Positions 1-8,107 are shown, counted from the first letter of the stretch. The stretch is DNA of 64,000 bases from Duganella rivi (GCF_009857435.1 NZ_WWCK01000006.1:62001-126000); one strand, 5' to 3'. Program-made: numbers and translations. Notes: generated from the sequence alone by a model not told the origin.

Positions 1-544
1 GCAGCCGTCGCTGTTCGGCGTCGACAAGCCGGTGTACACCGACCTGAAAATCAAGCCGCAGCTGAACAACAGCTACGACAACTCGATCCTGTACACCGAC
101 TGGTTCCTGTCGCAAGTGATCCAGCAACTGAAAGGCACGCAGCAGCTGGGCTCGATGGTCTACGTGGCCGATCACGGCCAGACGCTGTACGACGGCAGTT
201 GCAACCTCGCCTTCCACGGCCACAACACGCAGTATGAATTCCACGTGCCGGCCATGGTGTGGTACTCGGACGAGTACAAGGAGCGTTACCCGGAGAAGGT
301 CAGGCAGCTGCTGCGCCACCGCAAGGCGCGGCTGGCGACCGAGAACATGTTCCACACGCTGCTGGACTTGGGTGACATCCAATACGACGATCAAAAGCTG
401 GAGTGGAGCTTCCTGAGCAAGCAATTCAAGCAGCACAAGCGCTACGTCGACAGCTACGGCTGGTCCAACTACGACAACGCCAGCTTCAAGGGCGACTGCC
501 GCGAAGTGATGGACAAGGGCAAACCGCTCAAGCAGGAAAAATAG
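1..544 (+). CDS. Phosphoethanolamine transferase, C-terminal part (5' end outside window)
   Basis: The reading frame is open from the first bases of the window, so the N-terminal membrane domain lies upstream. The visible part is the C-terminal end of an alkaline-phosphatase/sulfatase-fold domain. It has the metal-binding segment VADHGQTLYDG and, further on, FHGHNTQYEFHVPAMVWYS, which matches the His and HVPA region of EptA/CptA-type enzymes. These inner-membrane proteins transfer phosphoethanolamine from phosphatidylethanolamine to lipid A or core sugars on the periplasmic side. The exact acceptor cannot be told from this part. The gene converges on the epimerase gene with an 11-base gap. 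Confidence 0.8.
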   Translation, partial: QPSLFGVDKPVYTDLKIKPQLNNSYDNSILYTDWFLSQVIQQLKGTQQLGSMVYVADHGQTLYDGSCNLAFHGHNTQYEFHVPAMVWYSDEYKERYPEKVRQLLRHRKARLATENMFHTLLDLGDIQYDDQKLEWSFLSKQFKQHKRYVDSYGWSNYDNASFKGDCREVMDKGKPLKQEK

Positions 545-555
545 AATTCTCGACG

Positions 556-2007
556 CTAGCGCAACAAGTTGCGCAGCGCGCCATCCAGTTTCGGATAGGC
601 GAACGTGAATCCACTGCCCAGTAGCTTGGCCGGCACCACCCGCTGCCCCTCCAGCAGCAGATCTGCCTGCTCGCCCAGCACCAGCCGCATGGGCCAGCCC
701 GGCGTCGGCATGCCGAACGGGCGGCGCAGCACCGATGCCGCTACCCGGCTAAACTCCGCCTGCGAGAGCGTTTCCGGTGCAGTGAAGTTATAGTTGCCAG
801 CACCCTGCGTCCGGCACAAATGGGCAATGCCGGCTATCAGGTCATCGACATGAATCCACGACAGCCATTGCTTGCCTCCGCCCAGCGGGCCGCCAAGACC
901 GAGCTTAATCGGCAACAGCATCATCGGCAGCGCGCCTTGCGTGCCGAGCACCAGCCCGAAACGCATGCAGGCAACGCGGACGCCATGCGCCTCGGCAGCG
1001 TGCGCGGCCTCTTCCCATTCGCGGCAAAGGTCGGACATGAACATCGCTTGTGGGGCGGCTTGCTCGCTCAATTCCGTGTCGTCGCCGCGCTGCTGTATGC
1101 CGTAGTAGCCGATCGCTGACGCCGACAACAGCATGGCCGGCTTATGCTCCGCAGCCGCGATCCAATCCACCAGCTTGCTGGTTAGCCCTACGCGGCTTTG
1201 CCGCAGCACTGCACGCCGCGCGGCACTCCAGCGCCAGCCCAAGATACGCGCGCCAGCCAGATTGATCACGACATCAAACCTGCGCGAAGACGGCAACTGC
1301 GCCATGCTGGCGATGCACTCAACGCGGCCATCAAACAGCCACGCCGCCTGCTTCACTTGCCGGGTCAGTACCGTAACGCGATGCCCATCGCGCAGCAAAG
1401 CGCGTATCAGCCGTTGGCCGATAAAGCCGGTGCCGCCGGTGATGAGGAAGCTTCGTTCCGTGCCGGCAAAGCGCACCGGTGCGCCGCCAGCGTCACGCTC
1501 CTGCATGCGGCCGATAGCGCGCGCCGCCCAGGCATCGCGCAAGCCCGACAGGCCCACGCCAACACCGCACAGCGCCAGGAAGATACTCAAGCCGCCGTGA
1601 GGTTGCCACACGAGGGCAGTCGGCAGGGCGAACATTCCGGGCGTGCCGATCGCCAGCAATGCAATGAAGGCGCCGCCGTTCATTGCCAACACGGTGTGGG
1701 TAACGCGTTCCGTGGCGGGCAGCAGGCGGGTACGGTCTTCCACGACAAAATCCCACAAAGTCAGGATGATTTCAATCGTGAGGACCAGCAGCAGCGCCAG
1801 CGCCCACCAGCCTTGGAACGACCACGCCGACAGGCCGATAAACAAGGCGCTGTAAATCAACGCCCGCAACGCATGAATGGACAGTTCTCGCCGCGCCGTG
1901 GGCCGGCCAGGCAGTGCCTCGGTCAATTCATGGTGATACAGCGTATCGAACGCGCCGAGGCAGCCCTGCACTGCCATCAGCTGCAAAGCCAGCAGGTGGG
2001 TATTCAT
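556..2007 (-). CDS. TIGR01777-family NAD(P)-binding epimerase with N-terminal membrane domain
   Basis: About 483 residues. Residues 1-150 hold about four hydrophobic segments; the rest is an SDR fold of the TIGR01777/YfcH type. Diagnostic pieces are the nucleotide-binding loop TGGTGFIGQRLIRALL, NLAGARILGWRW, SASAIGYYG and GGGKQWLSWIHVDDL. The start at 2007 was chosen because its ATG overlaps the TGA of the upstream gene (ATGA), which indicates translational coupling; the open frame extends further but upstream codons do not look coding. The reaction is unknown for this family. It is the last gene of a three-gene operon with the DUF393 and small membrane proteins. The membrane part carries conserved-looking polar residues (DTLYHHE; WDFVVEDRTR). 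Confidence 0.85.
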   Translation of the reverse strand: MNTHLLALQLMAVQGCLGAFDTLYHHELTEALPGRPTARRELSIHALRALIYSALFIGLSAWSFQGWWALALLLVLTIEIILTLWDFVVEDRTRLLPATERVTHTVLAMNGGAFIALLAIGTPGMFALPTALVWQPHGGLSIFLALCGVGVGLSGLRDAWAARAIGRMQERDAGGAPVRFAGTERSFLITGGTGFIGQRLIRALLRDGHRVTVLTRQVKQAAWLFDGRVECIASMAQLPSSRRFDVVINLAGARILGWRWSAARRAVLRQSRVGLTSKLVDWIAAAEHKPAMLLSASAIGYYGIQQRGDDTELSEQAAPQAMFMSDLCREWEEAAHAAEAHGVRVACMRFGLVLGTQGALPMMLLPIKLGLGGPLGGGKQWLSWIHVDDLIAGIAHLCRTQGAGNYNFTAPETLSQAEFSRVAASVLRRPFGMPTPGWPMRLVLGEQADLLLEGQRVVPAKLLGSGFTFAYPKLDGALRNLLR

Positions 2008-2456
2008 AGTACGGCCTCTTTTCTTGTAATAGCCCAATCGAGCTTGCATAGCCACAGCAATGGCGGCAGCATGACTGCCACGGCGGCCAGGTCGATCCAC
2101 AGATTGATCCAGCAATGCGCGCGGGCAGAAATCAGCATGTCCTGCGGCGCCCATACGATCAGGCCGAGAATGAGCATCAGCCAGGCGAAGGCGTTTCTCT
2201 GTTGGTCGCCAATCACGGCCAGGCCCGCCATCCAGATCGCTGCAGCTTGTACGGTGGGGCCAAACAGCGATATCCACCAGCTATGCAGCGCCCGGCCGGC
2301 CAGCGGCGCCTCGCCGCCGAAGAAAAAGCCCTCGATGCTGCGTCGGTAGGCCTCCGTGATCGCCATCTCCGCGCATAGCGGCAGCAGCACTCCCACCACC
2401 AGGTGCACCACGGCCACGCCGTATATCCAGCGAACTAGCAATGATCTGGTTCTCAT
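2004..2456 (-). CDS. Small integral membrane protein, unknown function
   Basis: 150 residues with about four hydrophobic stretches (for example VRWIYGVAVVHLVVGVLLPL and WLMLILGLIVW). The ATG at 2456 overlaps the stop of the DUF393 gene in an ATGA junction, and its own stop overlaps the start of the epimerase gene, so all three are translationally coupled. I do not recognise a named family with certainty. Position between a DCC thiol-redox protein and a membrane-linked epimerase suggests a shared envelope or lipid-related role. Confidence 0.75.
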   Translation of the reverse strand: MRTRSLLVRWIYGVAVVHLVVGVLLPLCAEMAITEAYRRSIEGFFFGGEAPLAGRALHSWWISLFGPTVQAAAIWMAGLAVIGDQQRNAFAWLMLILGLIVWAPQDMLISARAHCWINLWIDLAAVAVMLPPLLWLCKLDWAITRKEAVL

Positions 2457-2839
2457 GATTTGCCCGCCATGTTGCAAACACCATCGGCACACGCTGAGAG
2501 ACGATAACGATTACGCGCGAGGGTACGGTACATTGCCGCAAACAGCGGCCGCAGCATGCGCCATTTCAGCGGAGCTACCAACCAGCCACGCCCCAGCGCG
2601 GTATAAATGGCAACCAGGCTATCGATGCCCACCAACAGACGGCCATCGGCAGTACGTACATGAATCTCCGTGCCCAGCGCCTCCATGCTTACACCGACCT
2701 CCTGTAGAGAGAAGTCAGGCGAAGCGATGTCAGAGAAAGCCAGACAGCCAGTACGGTCTCGCACGCGCAGACGCGACATCTGCGCGCGGCAAATGCTGCA
2801 GTTTCCGTCGTAGTACAGCATCAGTACAGGCTTATTCAT
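2453..2839 (-). CDS. DUF393 (DCC family) thiol-disulfide oxidoreductase-like protein
   Basis: 128 residues. The N-terminus LMLYYDGNCSICRAQM is the DUF393/DCC signature with a CxxC pair (C-S-I-C) in a thioredoxin-like position. The family is annotated as predicted thiol-disulfide oxidoreductases; substrates are not known. I chose the ATG at 2839 over the one at 2854 because a GGAGG ribosome site sits about 8 bases before it. It is the first gene of the DUF393/membrane/epimerase operon. A perfect palindrome (2861-2878), shared with the GbsR-like gene, lies just upstream and probably controls it. Confidence 0.85.
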   Translation of the reverse strand: MNKPVLMLYYDGNCSICRAQMSRLRVRDRTGCLAFSDIASPDFSLQEVGVSMEALGTEIHVRTADGRLLVGIDSLVAIYTALGRGWLVAPLKWRMLRPLFAAMYRTLARNRYRLSACADGVCNMAGKS

Positions 2840-2860
2840 GTTGAGCGCCTCCATCTGTTG

Positions 2861-2878
2861 TTTCTGTCAAAACAGAAA
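2861..2878. promoter_or_regulatory. Palindromic operator upstream of the DUF393 operon
   Basis: TTTCTGT-CAAA-ACAGAAA: perfect 7-base arms around a 4-base spacer, 21 bases before the chosen DUF393 start. The same arms occur before the neighbouring GbsR/MarR gene (3434-3453), so this is most likely the binding site of that regulator. Binding itself is inferred. Confidence 0.75.
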
Positions 2879-2894
2879 TGATTGGCCAAATTTT

Positions 2895-3422
2895 TTAATC
2901 GCTGCCGAGCAAGCGCGCTACCTTGCCACCCATTTTCAGGAAACGCTGCATGGTCGCCGGCGGCAGATGCTTGTAGTCGTCGTAGGTGGCCGTGAGCATT
3001 TCGAGGAAGTCCAGCACTTGATCCATCTTGACCTTGGTCGCCTGTTCTAACTGCGGATCGTTTTCCGCTTCCACGGCGCAGGCGCGCAGCACGGTCAGGG
3101 TGGGATCGATCTCGCGCTTCTTGCGCTCCTCAACAATGACGCGAAAGATTTCCCACACGTCCTGCAAGGCAACGAAGTGATCACGCCGGTCGCCGGCCAA
3201 GTGGGTTGTGCGCACCAATCCCCAGCTTTGCAGCTCTTTCAGGCTATTGCTAACGTTGGAACGCGCCACGCTCAAGGTCTCGACGATTTCCTCTGCGTGC
3301 AACGGCTGGTTAGCCAGAAACAGCAGCGCATGAATCTGCGCCACGGTGCGATTAACGCCCCAGCGCGCGCCCATTTCCCCCCAGTGCAGGATGTACTTTT
3401 GAATGGTCGGCGTAAGCTTCAT
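2895..3422 (-). CDS. GbsR/MarR family transcriptional regulator
   Basis: 175 residues. A winged-helix domain occupies roughly residues 25-100 (HAEEIVETLSVARSNVSNSL is the recognition region, followed by the wing GLVRTTHLAGDRRDHFVA). The C-terminal half is helical, as expected for dimerisation. Length and the phrase LHWGEMGARWGVNRTVAQIH near the N-terminus match the GbsR-like subfamily. It lies just upstream of the DUF393 operon on the same strand. A palindrome immediately before its start and a near-identical one before the DUF393 gene suggest autoregulation and control of that operon. The inducer is unknown. Confidence 0.88.
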   Translation of the reverse strand: MKLTPTIQKYILHWGEMGARWGVNRTVAQIHALLFLANQPLHAEEIVETLSVARSNVSNSLKELQSWGLVRTTHLAGDRRDHFVALQDVWEIFRVIVEERKKREIDPTLTVLRACAVEAENDPQLEQATKVKMDQVLDFLEMLTATYDDYKHLPPATMQRFLKMGGKVARLLGSD

Positions 3423-3433
3423 GGATTTCTCTA

Positions 3434-3453
3434 ATTTCTGTCAATACAGAAAT
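3434..3453. promoter_or_regulatory. Palindromic operator upstream of the GbsR/MarR gene
   Basis: ATTTCTGT-CAAT-ACAGAAAT: perfect 8-base arms around a 4-base spacer, ending 12 bases before the regulator start. It shares its TTTCTGT/ACAGAAA arms and spacing with the site at 2861-2878. Confidence 0.78.
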
Positions 3454-3466
3454 AATAGGCCGGGTT

Positions 3467-3499
3467 TTGGGCGAAGTCAATCATGATTGAATCGCCCAA
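3467..3499. terminator. Nested inverted repeat downstream of the Tsr-like MCP gene
   Basis: Outer arms TTGGGCGA and TCGCCCAA enclose a second perfect 14-base palindrome, TCAATCATGATTGA. It lies between the MCP stop and the GbsR promoter. No U-rich tract follows in the leftward direction, so it may be a non-canonical terminator or transcript-end hairpin rather than a classical intrinsic terminator. Confidence 0.45.
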
Positions 3500-3505
3500 C
3501 TATCT

Positions 3506-5107
3506 TTAGCGCAGCGCCAAGCGGCCAGCGACGCGGCTGCCGCCCGCTGCGCCGGCATCGCCGATCTTGAACACGCTGACTGTCTGCTGCAACTCGCTGG
3601 CCTGGTCTTGCAGCGACTGCGTGGCCGCTGCGGCTTCCTCCACCAGCGCGGCATTTTGCTGCGTCACTTGATCCATCTGCGCCACGGCTTGATTGACTTG
3701 GTCAATGCCCTCGCTTTGCTCACGGCTGGCGACGGCAATTTCACCGACGATCTGCGTCACTTGATGCACGTCGCCGACCAGCGTGGTCATGGTGGTGCCG
3801 GCCTGCTCAACCAGATTGGTGCCGAGCCGGATCTTCTGCACCGAATCATCAATCAGCACCTTAATCTCCTTGGCCGCTGCCGCCGAGCGCTGCGCCAAAT
3901 TGCGTACCTCAGTCGCCACCACCGCAAAGCCCCGGCCTTGCTCACCGGCGCGCGCCGCTTCCACCGCCGCGTTCAACGCGAGGATATTGGTTTGGAAGGC
4001 GATGCCATCAATCACGCCGGTGATATCCACAATCTTGCGCGAGGCATCGTTGATGTCATTCATGGTGCTGACCACCTGCTGCATTACCTCACCGCCCTGC
4101 GCGGCGGTGGTCGATGCGCCTTCCACCAGCTTGCGCGCGTGCTGGGCGTTCTCGGAATTCTGCTTGACGGTGCTGGTCAACTCTTCGATCGAGGCGGCGG
4201 TTTCTTCCAGCGAGCTAGCCTGCGTCTCGGTACGCGAGGACAGCTCCATGTTGCCGGCCGCGAGTTCCTGCGAGCCGGTGTTAATCACATCCGCACCTTG
4301 GCGCACGCGCGACACGGTCGACAGCAAATCGCGCTGCATGCGCTGGATCGCTTTCAGCAGGTGCTGGATCTCGTTATCGCCTTCGGCCTCAATGTGCGCG
4401 GTCAAATCGCCGCTGGCGACGCGGTCGAGCTGCGCCACCGCGCCTTCCAGCGGCACCAGCACCGTGGAGCGCAACAGCCAGTGCGCGCCGCCCACCACTG
4501 CCAATGCGATCAGCAAGCCGAGCGCCACCAGCCACATCACCACCGTGTACTCGCTGGCGCGCTTATCGGTCAACTCGTTGATCTGCTCATCGCCCAGCTT
4601 CTGGAATTTTTCCAGCAACTGCGAAAACGCGGCGCCGGTCGGCGTCAGCTCGCCGGAATTGATGGCCGAGTACGCCGCCGTGTCATCCTTCGCCAGCGCG
4701 GCGGAAGCGCGTTCCAGCACGGCGGACAGCTTACGGCCGGCGTCGATCAGATCCTTCTTCAGCTGTGCATCCTGGCCGGGATAGCCAGGCGCTTTTTCAA
4801 ACTTATCGAGGAAATCAAGCGTGCGCTGGTAGGATTTTTTGGCGTTGGCCAGCGCGGAGTCGCGGTCGGCCTTGTTATCGCTTTCCTTGAGCGCCGCGTA
4901 GCCGCGCGTGAGGGCCGAGCGGGTGCGGGTGGTGTCCTTGTAGGCGTCATTGATCGTGATCACCTGCGTTGCGATCTGATGCACTTCGGCGATCGAGCGG
5001 TTCGACTGCTGCAAAGCGAAAATCCCCAAGCCGGCGCCCGCCAGCAGCATCACCGCAAACAACACCAGCACGCCCAGCAGGCTCGCCTTCACAGTAATAT
5101 TTTTCAC
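3506..5107 (-). CDS. Methyl-accepting chemotaxis protein, Tsr-like
   Basis: 533 residues. Order: first membrane segment (about 8-30), periplasmic four-helix-bundle-like ligand domain (about 30-190), second membrane segment (about 190-215), HAMP, then the cytoplasmic signalling domain. The hairpin tip reads IDGIAFQTNILALNAAVEAA, and SSLEETAASIEELT is a typical methylation-helix region. The C-terminus lacks both an NWETF-like pentapeptide and the DExxF tail seen in the chemotaxis-cluster MCPs. The start is a GTG preceded by AGGAG. It is not in an operon with other che genes, and a sigma-70-like promoter lies upstream (5148-5175). The ligand is unknown. Confidence 0.93.
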   Translation of the reverse strand: MKNITVKASLLGVLVLFAVMLLAGAGLGIFALQQSNRSIAEVHQIATQVITINDAYKDTTRTRSALTRGYAALKESDNKADRDSALANAKKSYQRTLDFLDKFEKAPGYPGQDAQLKKDLIDAGRKLSAVLERASAALAKDDTAAYSAINSGELTPTGAAFSQLLEKFQKLGDEQINELTDKRASEYTVVMWLVALGLLIALAVVGGAHWLLRSTVLVPLEGAVAQLDRVASGDLTAHIEAEGDNEIQHLLKAIQRMQRDLLSTVSRVRQGADVINTGSQELAAGNMELSSRTETQASSLEETAASIEELTSTVKQNSENAQHARKLVEGASTTAAQGGEVMQQVVSTMNDINDASRKIVDITGVIDGIAFQTNILALNAAVEAARAGEQGRGFAVVATEVRNLAQRSAAAAKEIKVLIDDSVQKIRLGTNLVEQAGTTMTTLVGDVHQVTQIVGEIAVASREQSEGIDQVNQAVAQMDQVTQQNAALVEEAAAATQSLQDQASELQQTVSVFKIGDAGAAGGSRVAGRLALR

Positions 5108-5147
5108 GCCTAATCTCCTGTTACTTTTAAAAAATTACTAACGGGAA

Positions 5148-5175
5148 ATTATACGCTAATAAAATACTTTCTGAA
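5148..5175 (-). promoter_or_regulatory. Sigma-70-like promoter of the MCP gene
   Basis: On the minus strand a perfect TATAAT (plus-strand ATTATA, 5148-5153) lies 16 bases from TTCAGA (plus-strand TCTGAA, 5170-5175), about 40 bases before the GTG start in AT-rich sequence. Confidence 0.55.
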
Positions 5176-5181
5176 TCTAGC

Positions 5182-6651
5182 TTAATTTAGGGGGAGGCCC
5201 TCTCCTCCGGTGGGATGAGCCATGTAGTTGCTGAGCCATGCGTGGATGCGGTTGGCCTTGGTGGTGATGGCGGGGGCGAAGCCGCGCTCGCTCAATAAGC
5301 TGATGCCGTTGGTGTCTTGGAGGATGCCCGGGCTGAGTTGCCATTCGCCGTCACGGCGGCTGACGCACCAAGGTTGCAGGCAGTCCGAAAGCAATGAGGC
5401 CAGAACCAGATGGTGCGAAGCCACTACCACGCGTCCCTGCTGCGCCAATGCATGCAGCACTGCCGCTGCCGCCGATACCGATTCAAGGTAGTTCGTGCCG
5501 CGGAAGATTTCGTCGATGATGAAGATGGCCGGTCGCTGCGCCGCCAATGCCAGCAGCTCTTGTCCGCGCCGCAGCTCGGCCATGTAGAAGCTTTCGCCAG
5601 CGCCCAGCGCATCTTCGTTCTGCATGCTCGAATACACCGGCAGCAGCGGCGTCACCGCGCGCGCCGCGTAGCAAAAACCGAAGGCCCGCGCGGTGATCAG
5701 GTTCAGGCCCACGGTACGCAGCAAGGTGCTCTTGCCGACGCCATTCTGGCCGGAGATGAAGACGCCCTGCTGCGCCATGCCGAAGTCCAGCGCCGCCGCA
5801 TCCGCCAGCAACGGATGCACTACCTGCGCCATCTCCACTGCATCGCCCTGCTCAGCCCAGCAATGGGGCGTGGCCGACAAATGCCGCGCCAATGCCAGAT
5901 CCGCATCCAGCACCGCCACGCGTTCAAAACTGGCGCGCAGGAAGCCGATGTTCTCGCGCACCACGTCGCGGCTGCGGAAGTAGTGGCGCACGTTTTGCAG
6001 CCATAGCCAATCGCTGTACTCGGCCACGCCCGGCATGCCGGACATCAGCGAACGGCTCAAGCGCCGATTGAGTTTGCCCGCCTGCGCCGCATCGTCCCAA
6101 GGCAGCAGCGAATGCGCGCGCAGCATCAGCTGCGTGCTATCGAGGATGCCGCCCCACTCCTGCACCGCCTCGTGATAACGCATCTGTATCGCGCACAAGG
6201 ACAGCCACAAGACCAAGGTCACGATCCACATCGGCATCCACCCCATGCCCAGCGCTGCGGCGGCCGATGCCAAAAACGCCAACGGCAACCAGCCCAGCAC
6301 AGGCAGCCAGCGCGGCGACGATGGCAGCGCCGGGCCAAACAAGGTCTCGCTAATCTCTCGATTTGCACGGCGCAGATCCTTGGTCGCGGTGAGCAGTTGA
6401 ACCCGCGCCGCGTCATCCGCCATCAAGCCGCGCACGCGGTCAGCGGACACGGACACCTCGCCGCCGGACGCTGCGTACAAGCGCCGATGCAGCTCCTGCT
6501 GGCCGAAGATGCTGGTCTCACGCGCCAGCTCGGCGCTGTAGGCCGGCAGCAGCAGGTCGTCCCACGTTTGCTGATCCATCAGGGCATCCGCACCGGACTG
6601 CATGCGGCGATAAAGGGCAATGTCGCTAGGGACGAAAGGGTAATCGGTCAT
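5182..6651 (-). CDS. MutS-related ATPase with central membrane segments
   Basis: 489 residues from the ATG at 6651. The C-terminal half is a MutS-type ABC ATPase: Walker A GQNGVGKST, the signature segment GAGESFYMAELRR, Walker B AIFIIDEIFRGTN and a following SHH. The N-terminal mismatch-recognition and connector domains of true MutS are absent. Instead there are two strongly hydrophobic stretches near residues 110-160 (for example LPLAFLASAAAALG and IVTLVLWLSLCAIQM). This places it in the MutS-like membrane ATPase group of unknown function, not mismatch repair. A longer frame to 6756 exists, but it would cover the CGGACA repeat array, so the shorter start is preferred. It is divergent from the efflux operon. 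Confidence 0.82.
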   Translation of the reverse strand: MTDYPFVPSDIALYRRMQSGADALMDQQTWDDLLLPAYSAELARETSIFGQQELHRRLYAASGGEVSVSADRVRGLMADDAARVQLLTATKDLRRANREISETLFGPALPSSPRWLPVLGWLPLAFLASAAAALGMGWMPMWIVTLVLWLSLCAIQMRYHEAVQEWGGILDSTQLMLRAHSLLPWDDAAQAGKLNRRLSRSLMSGMPGVAEYSDWLWLQNVRHYFRSRDVVRENIGFLRASFERVAVLDADLALARHLSATPHCWAEQGDAVEMAQVVHPLLADAAALDFGMAQQGVFISGQNGVGKSTLLRTVGLNLITARAFGFCYAARAVTPLLPVYSSMQNEDALGAGESFYMAELRRGQELLALAAQRPAIFIIDEIFRGTNYLESVSAAAAVLHALAQQGRVVVASHHLVLASLLSDCLQPWCVSRRDGEWQLSPGILQDTNGISLLSERGFAPAITTKANRIHAWLSNYMAHPTGGEGLPLN

Positions 6652-6694
6652 GGACAGCCAATTGGCGGCGGTTGCCAATTTTTCAAGTCCGCCC

Positions 6695-6737
6695 CGGACA
6701 GCGCGGACGCCTGACGGACAGCGGACACGAACGTCCG
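6695..6737 (+). promoter_or_regulatory. CGGACA direct-repeat array (probable activator site) upstream of the efflux operon
   Basis: CGGACA-type units start at 6695, 6704 (CGGACG), 6715 and 6722 (CGGACAC), with an inverted CGTCCG at 6732-6737. They lie about 69-96 bases upstream of the start point predicted from the -24/-12 promoter, the usual place for sigma-54 activator binding. A matching array precedes the TldD operon. Confidence 0.68.
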
Positions 6738-6764
6738 CTCCATATAAATCAATCACTTAGCGTG

Positions 6765-6780
6765 TGGCACGCTTTCTGCA
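6765..6780 (+). promoter_or_regulatory. Sigma-54 promoter of the efflux operon
   Basis: TGGCACGCTTTCTGCA fits the -24/-12 consensus (TGGCAC-N5-TTGCA) with one mismatch. The GG and GC doublets are separated by exactly 10 bases. The predicted start point is near 6791, about 24 bases before the adaptor ATG. The operon itself encodes a sigma-54 activator. Confidence 0.8.
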
Positions 6781-6814
6781 TAACGTTGCGTATCTACTCA
6801 CAAACGAGCAATCC

Positions 6815-8083
6815 ATGATCCGCGACACCTCATCTCAAGACGCCGTCATTGCCCCACCCAAGGGACAGTTCACCAAGCGCCGCATCATCATCGCCGCCGC
6901 TGCCGTGGCGGTGCTGGCCGCCGGCTGGTCGCTGATTCACACCTGGCGCGGCAGCGACCATTCCGTCAATATCTCGCGCCTGCGCATCGCCGAAGTGGGA
7001 CGCGGCACCTTGATCCGCGACGCCGCCGTCAACGGCCGCGTGGTGGCCGCCGTCAGCCCAACCCTGTACGCGCCATCGCTGGCCACCGTCACGCTGAAAG
7101 TCCACGCCGGCGACACGGTCAAGAAAGGCGATGTCCTCGCCGTCCTCGAATCGCCCGACCTGTCCGACGCGCTGAAACGCGAACAAGCCGCCTACGCCCA
7201 AACCGAGGCCGACGTGGCGCGCCAGCGCATCCTCGCCCGCAAACAAAAGCTGCTGGCCCAGCGCGACGCCGACACCGCCGAAATCGACCGCGTCTCGGCC
7301 CAGCGCACGCTGGAGCGCTACGACGCCGTCGCCAACGAAGGCGCGGTCGCCAAGATCGAATACCAGCGCGCCAAGGACGCCGTGAACTCCGCCGTCATCC
7401 GCGCCAAGCACGCCACCGAGGCATCGGCGCTGGAAAACGACAACGTGGCGCTGGAACTGGAATCCAAAATCAAACAGCTGGATCAGCAGCGCAGCACCCT
7501 GTCCAACGCCCAGCGCCGCGTCGATGAACTGACGGTGCGCGCACCGGTTGATGGCTTCATCGGCACCTTGTCCGTGGCCGACCGCAGCGTGGTGCCGGCC
7601 AATACGCCGCTGATGACGCTTGTCGACTTGTCGCGCCTTGAAGTGGAATTGGAAGTCCCCGAAACCTACGTCTCCGACATCGGCATCGGCATGAATGCGG
7701 AAGTCAATTACGGCACCGGCACCACCACCGGCAAGCTGTCCGCGCTGTCGCCGGAAGTGGTGAAGAACCAGGTGCTGGCGCGCGTGCGCTTCAACGGCGA
7801 GCAGCCGGCTGGCCTGCGCCAGAACCAGCGCCTCACCGCGCGCCTGCTGATCGACGAAAAACCAAACACCCTGATGGTGCAGCGCGGCCCGTTCGTGGAA
7901 TCGGAAGGTGGCCGCTATGCCTACGTGGTCCGCGACGGCATCGCCATCCGTACCCCGATCAAGCTCGGCGCCACCAGCGTCTCCGCCGTGGAAATTCTCG
8001 GCGGCCTGAAACAAGGCGACAAGATTGTTGTAGCCGGTACTGAAACCTTTGAGAACGCCGAACGCGTCTCGATCAATCAATAA
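6815..8083 (+). CDS. HlyD/MacA-like periplasmic adaptor subunit of an ABC efflux system
   Basis: 422 residues. A single N-terminal membrane anchor (RRIIIAAAAVAVLAAGW) is followed by the biotinyl-lipoyl half-motif VTLKVHAGDTVKKGDVLAVL, a long charged coiled coil (about residues 110-235), the second lipoyl half VRAPVDGFIGTLSVADRSVV, and beta-barrel and membrane-proximal domains. Such adaptors bridge inner-membrane permeases to a TolC-type outer-membrane channel. No TolC gene is present nearby. The start at 6815 is preferred because the alternative GTG at 6764 falls on the -24/-12 promoter. It is the first gene of a six-gene operon. Confidence 0.9.
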   Translation: MIRDTSSQDAVIAPPKGQFTKRRIIIAAAAVAVLAAGWSLIHTWRGSDHSVNISRLRIAEVGRGTLIRDAAVNGRVVAAVSPTLYAPSLATVTLKVHAGDTVKKGDVLAVLESPDLSDALKREQAAYAQTEADVARQRILARKQKLLAQRDADTAEIDRVSAQRTLERYDAVANEGAVAKIEYQRAKDAVNSAVIRAKHATEASALENDNVALELESKIKQLDQQRSTLSNAQRRVDELTVRAPVDGFIGTLSVADRSVVPANTPLMTLVDLSRLEVELEVPETYVSDIGIGMNAEVNYGTGTTTGKLSALSPEVVKNQVLARVRFNGEQPAGLRQNQRLTARLLIDEKPNTLMVQRGPFVESEGGRYAYVVRDGIAIRTPIKLGATSVSAVEILGGLKQGDKIVVAGTETFENAERVSINQ

Positions 8084-8107
8084 ATAACTTTACCCAAGAG
8101 GCCCTCC

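Noticed and set aside
3608..5113. A 501-codon plus-strand frame opposite the Tsr-like MCP, and similar long frames opposite the other MCPs, CheA, CheB and the FtsX permeases
   Set aside because: The compositionally biased translations (rich in His, Arg, Leu, Gln) are typical shadows of coding DNA on the other strand.
5182..6756. MutS mismatch-repair protein
   Set aside because: It lacks the mismatch-recognition and connector domains and has membrane segments; only the ATPase core is shared.
6764..6814. GTG at 6764 as the start of the HlyD-like protein
   Set aside because: It would place translation start inside the -24/-12 promoter and upstream of the predicted transcript start; ATG 6815 gives a normal membrane anchor.
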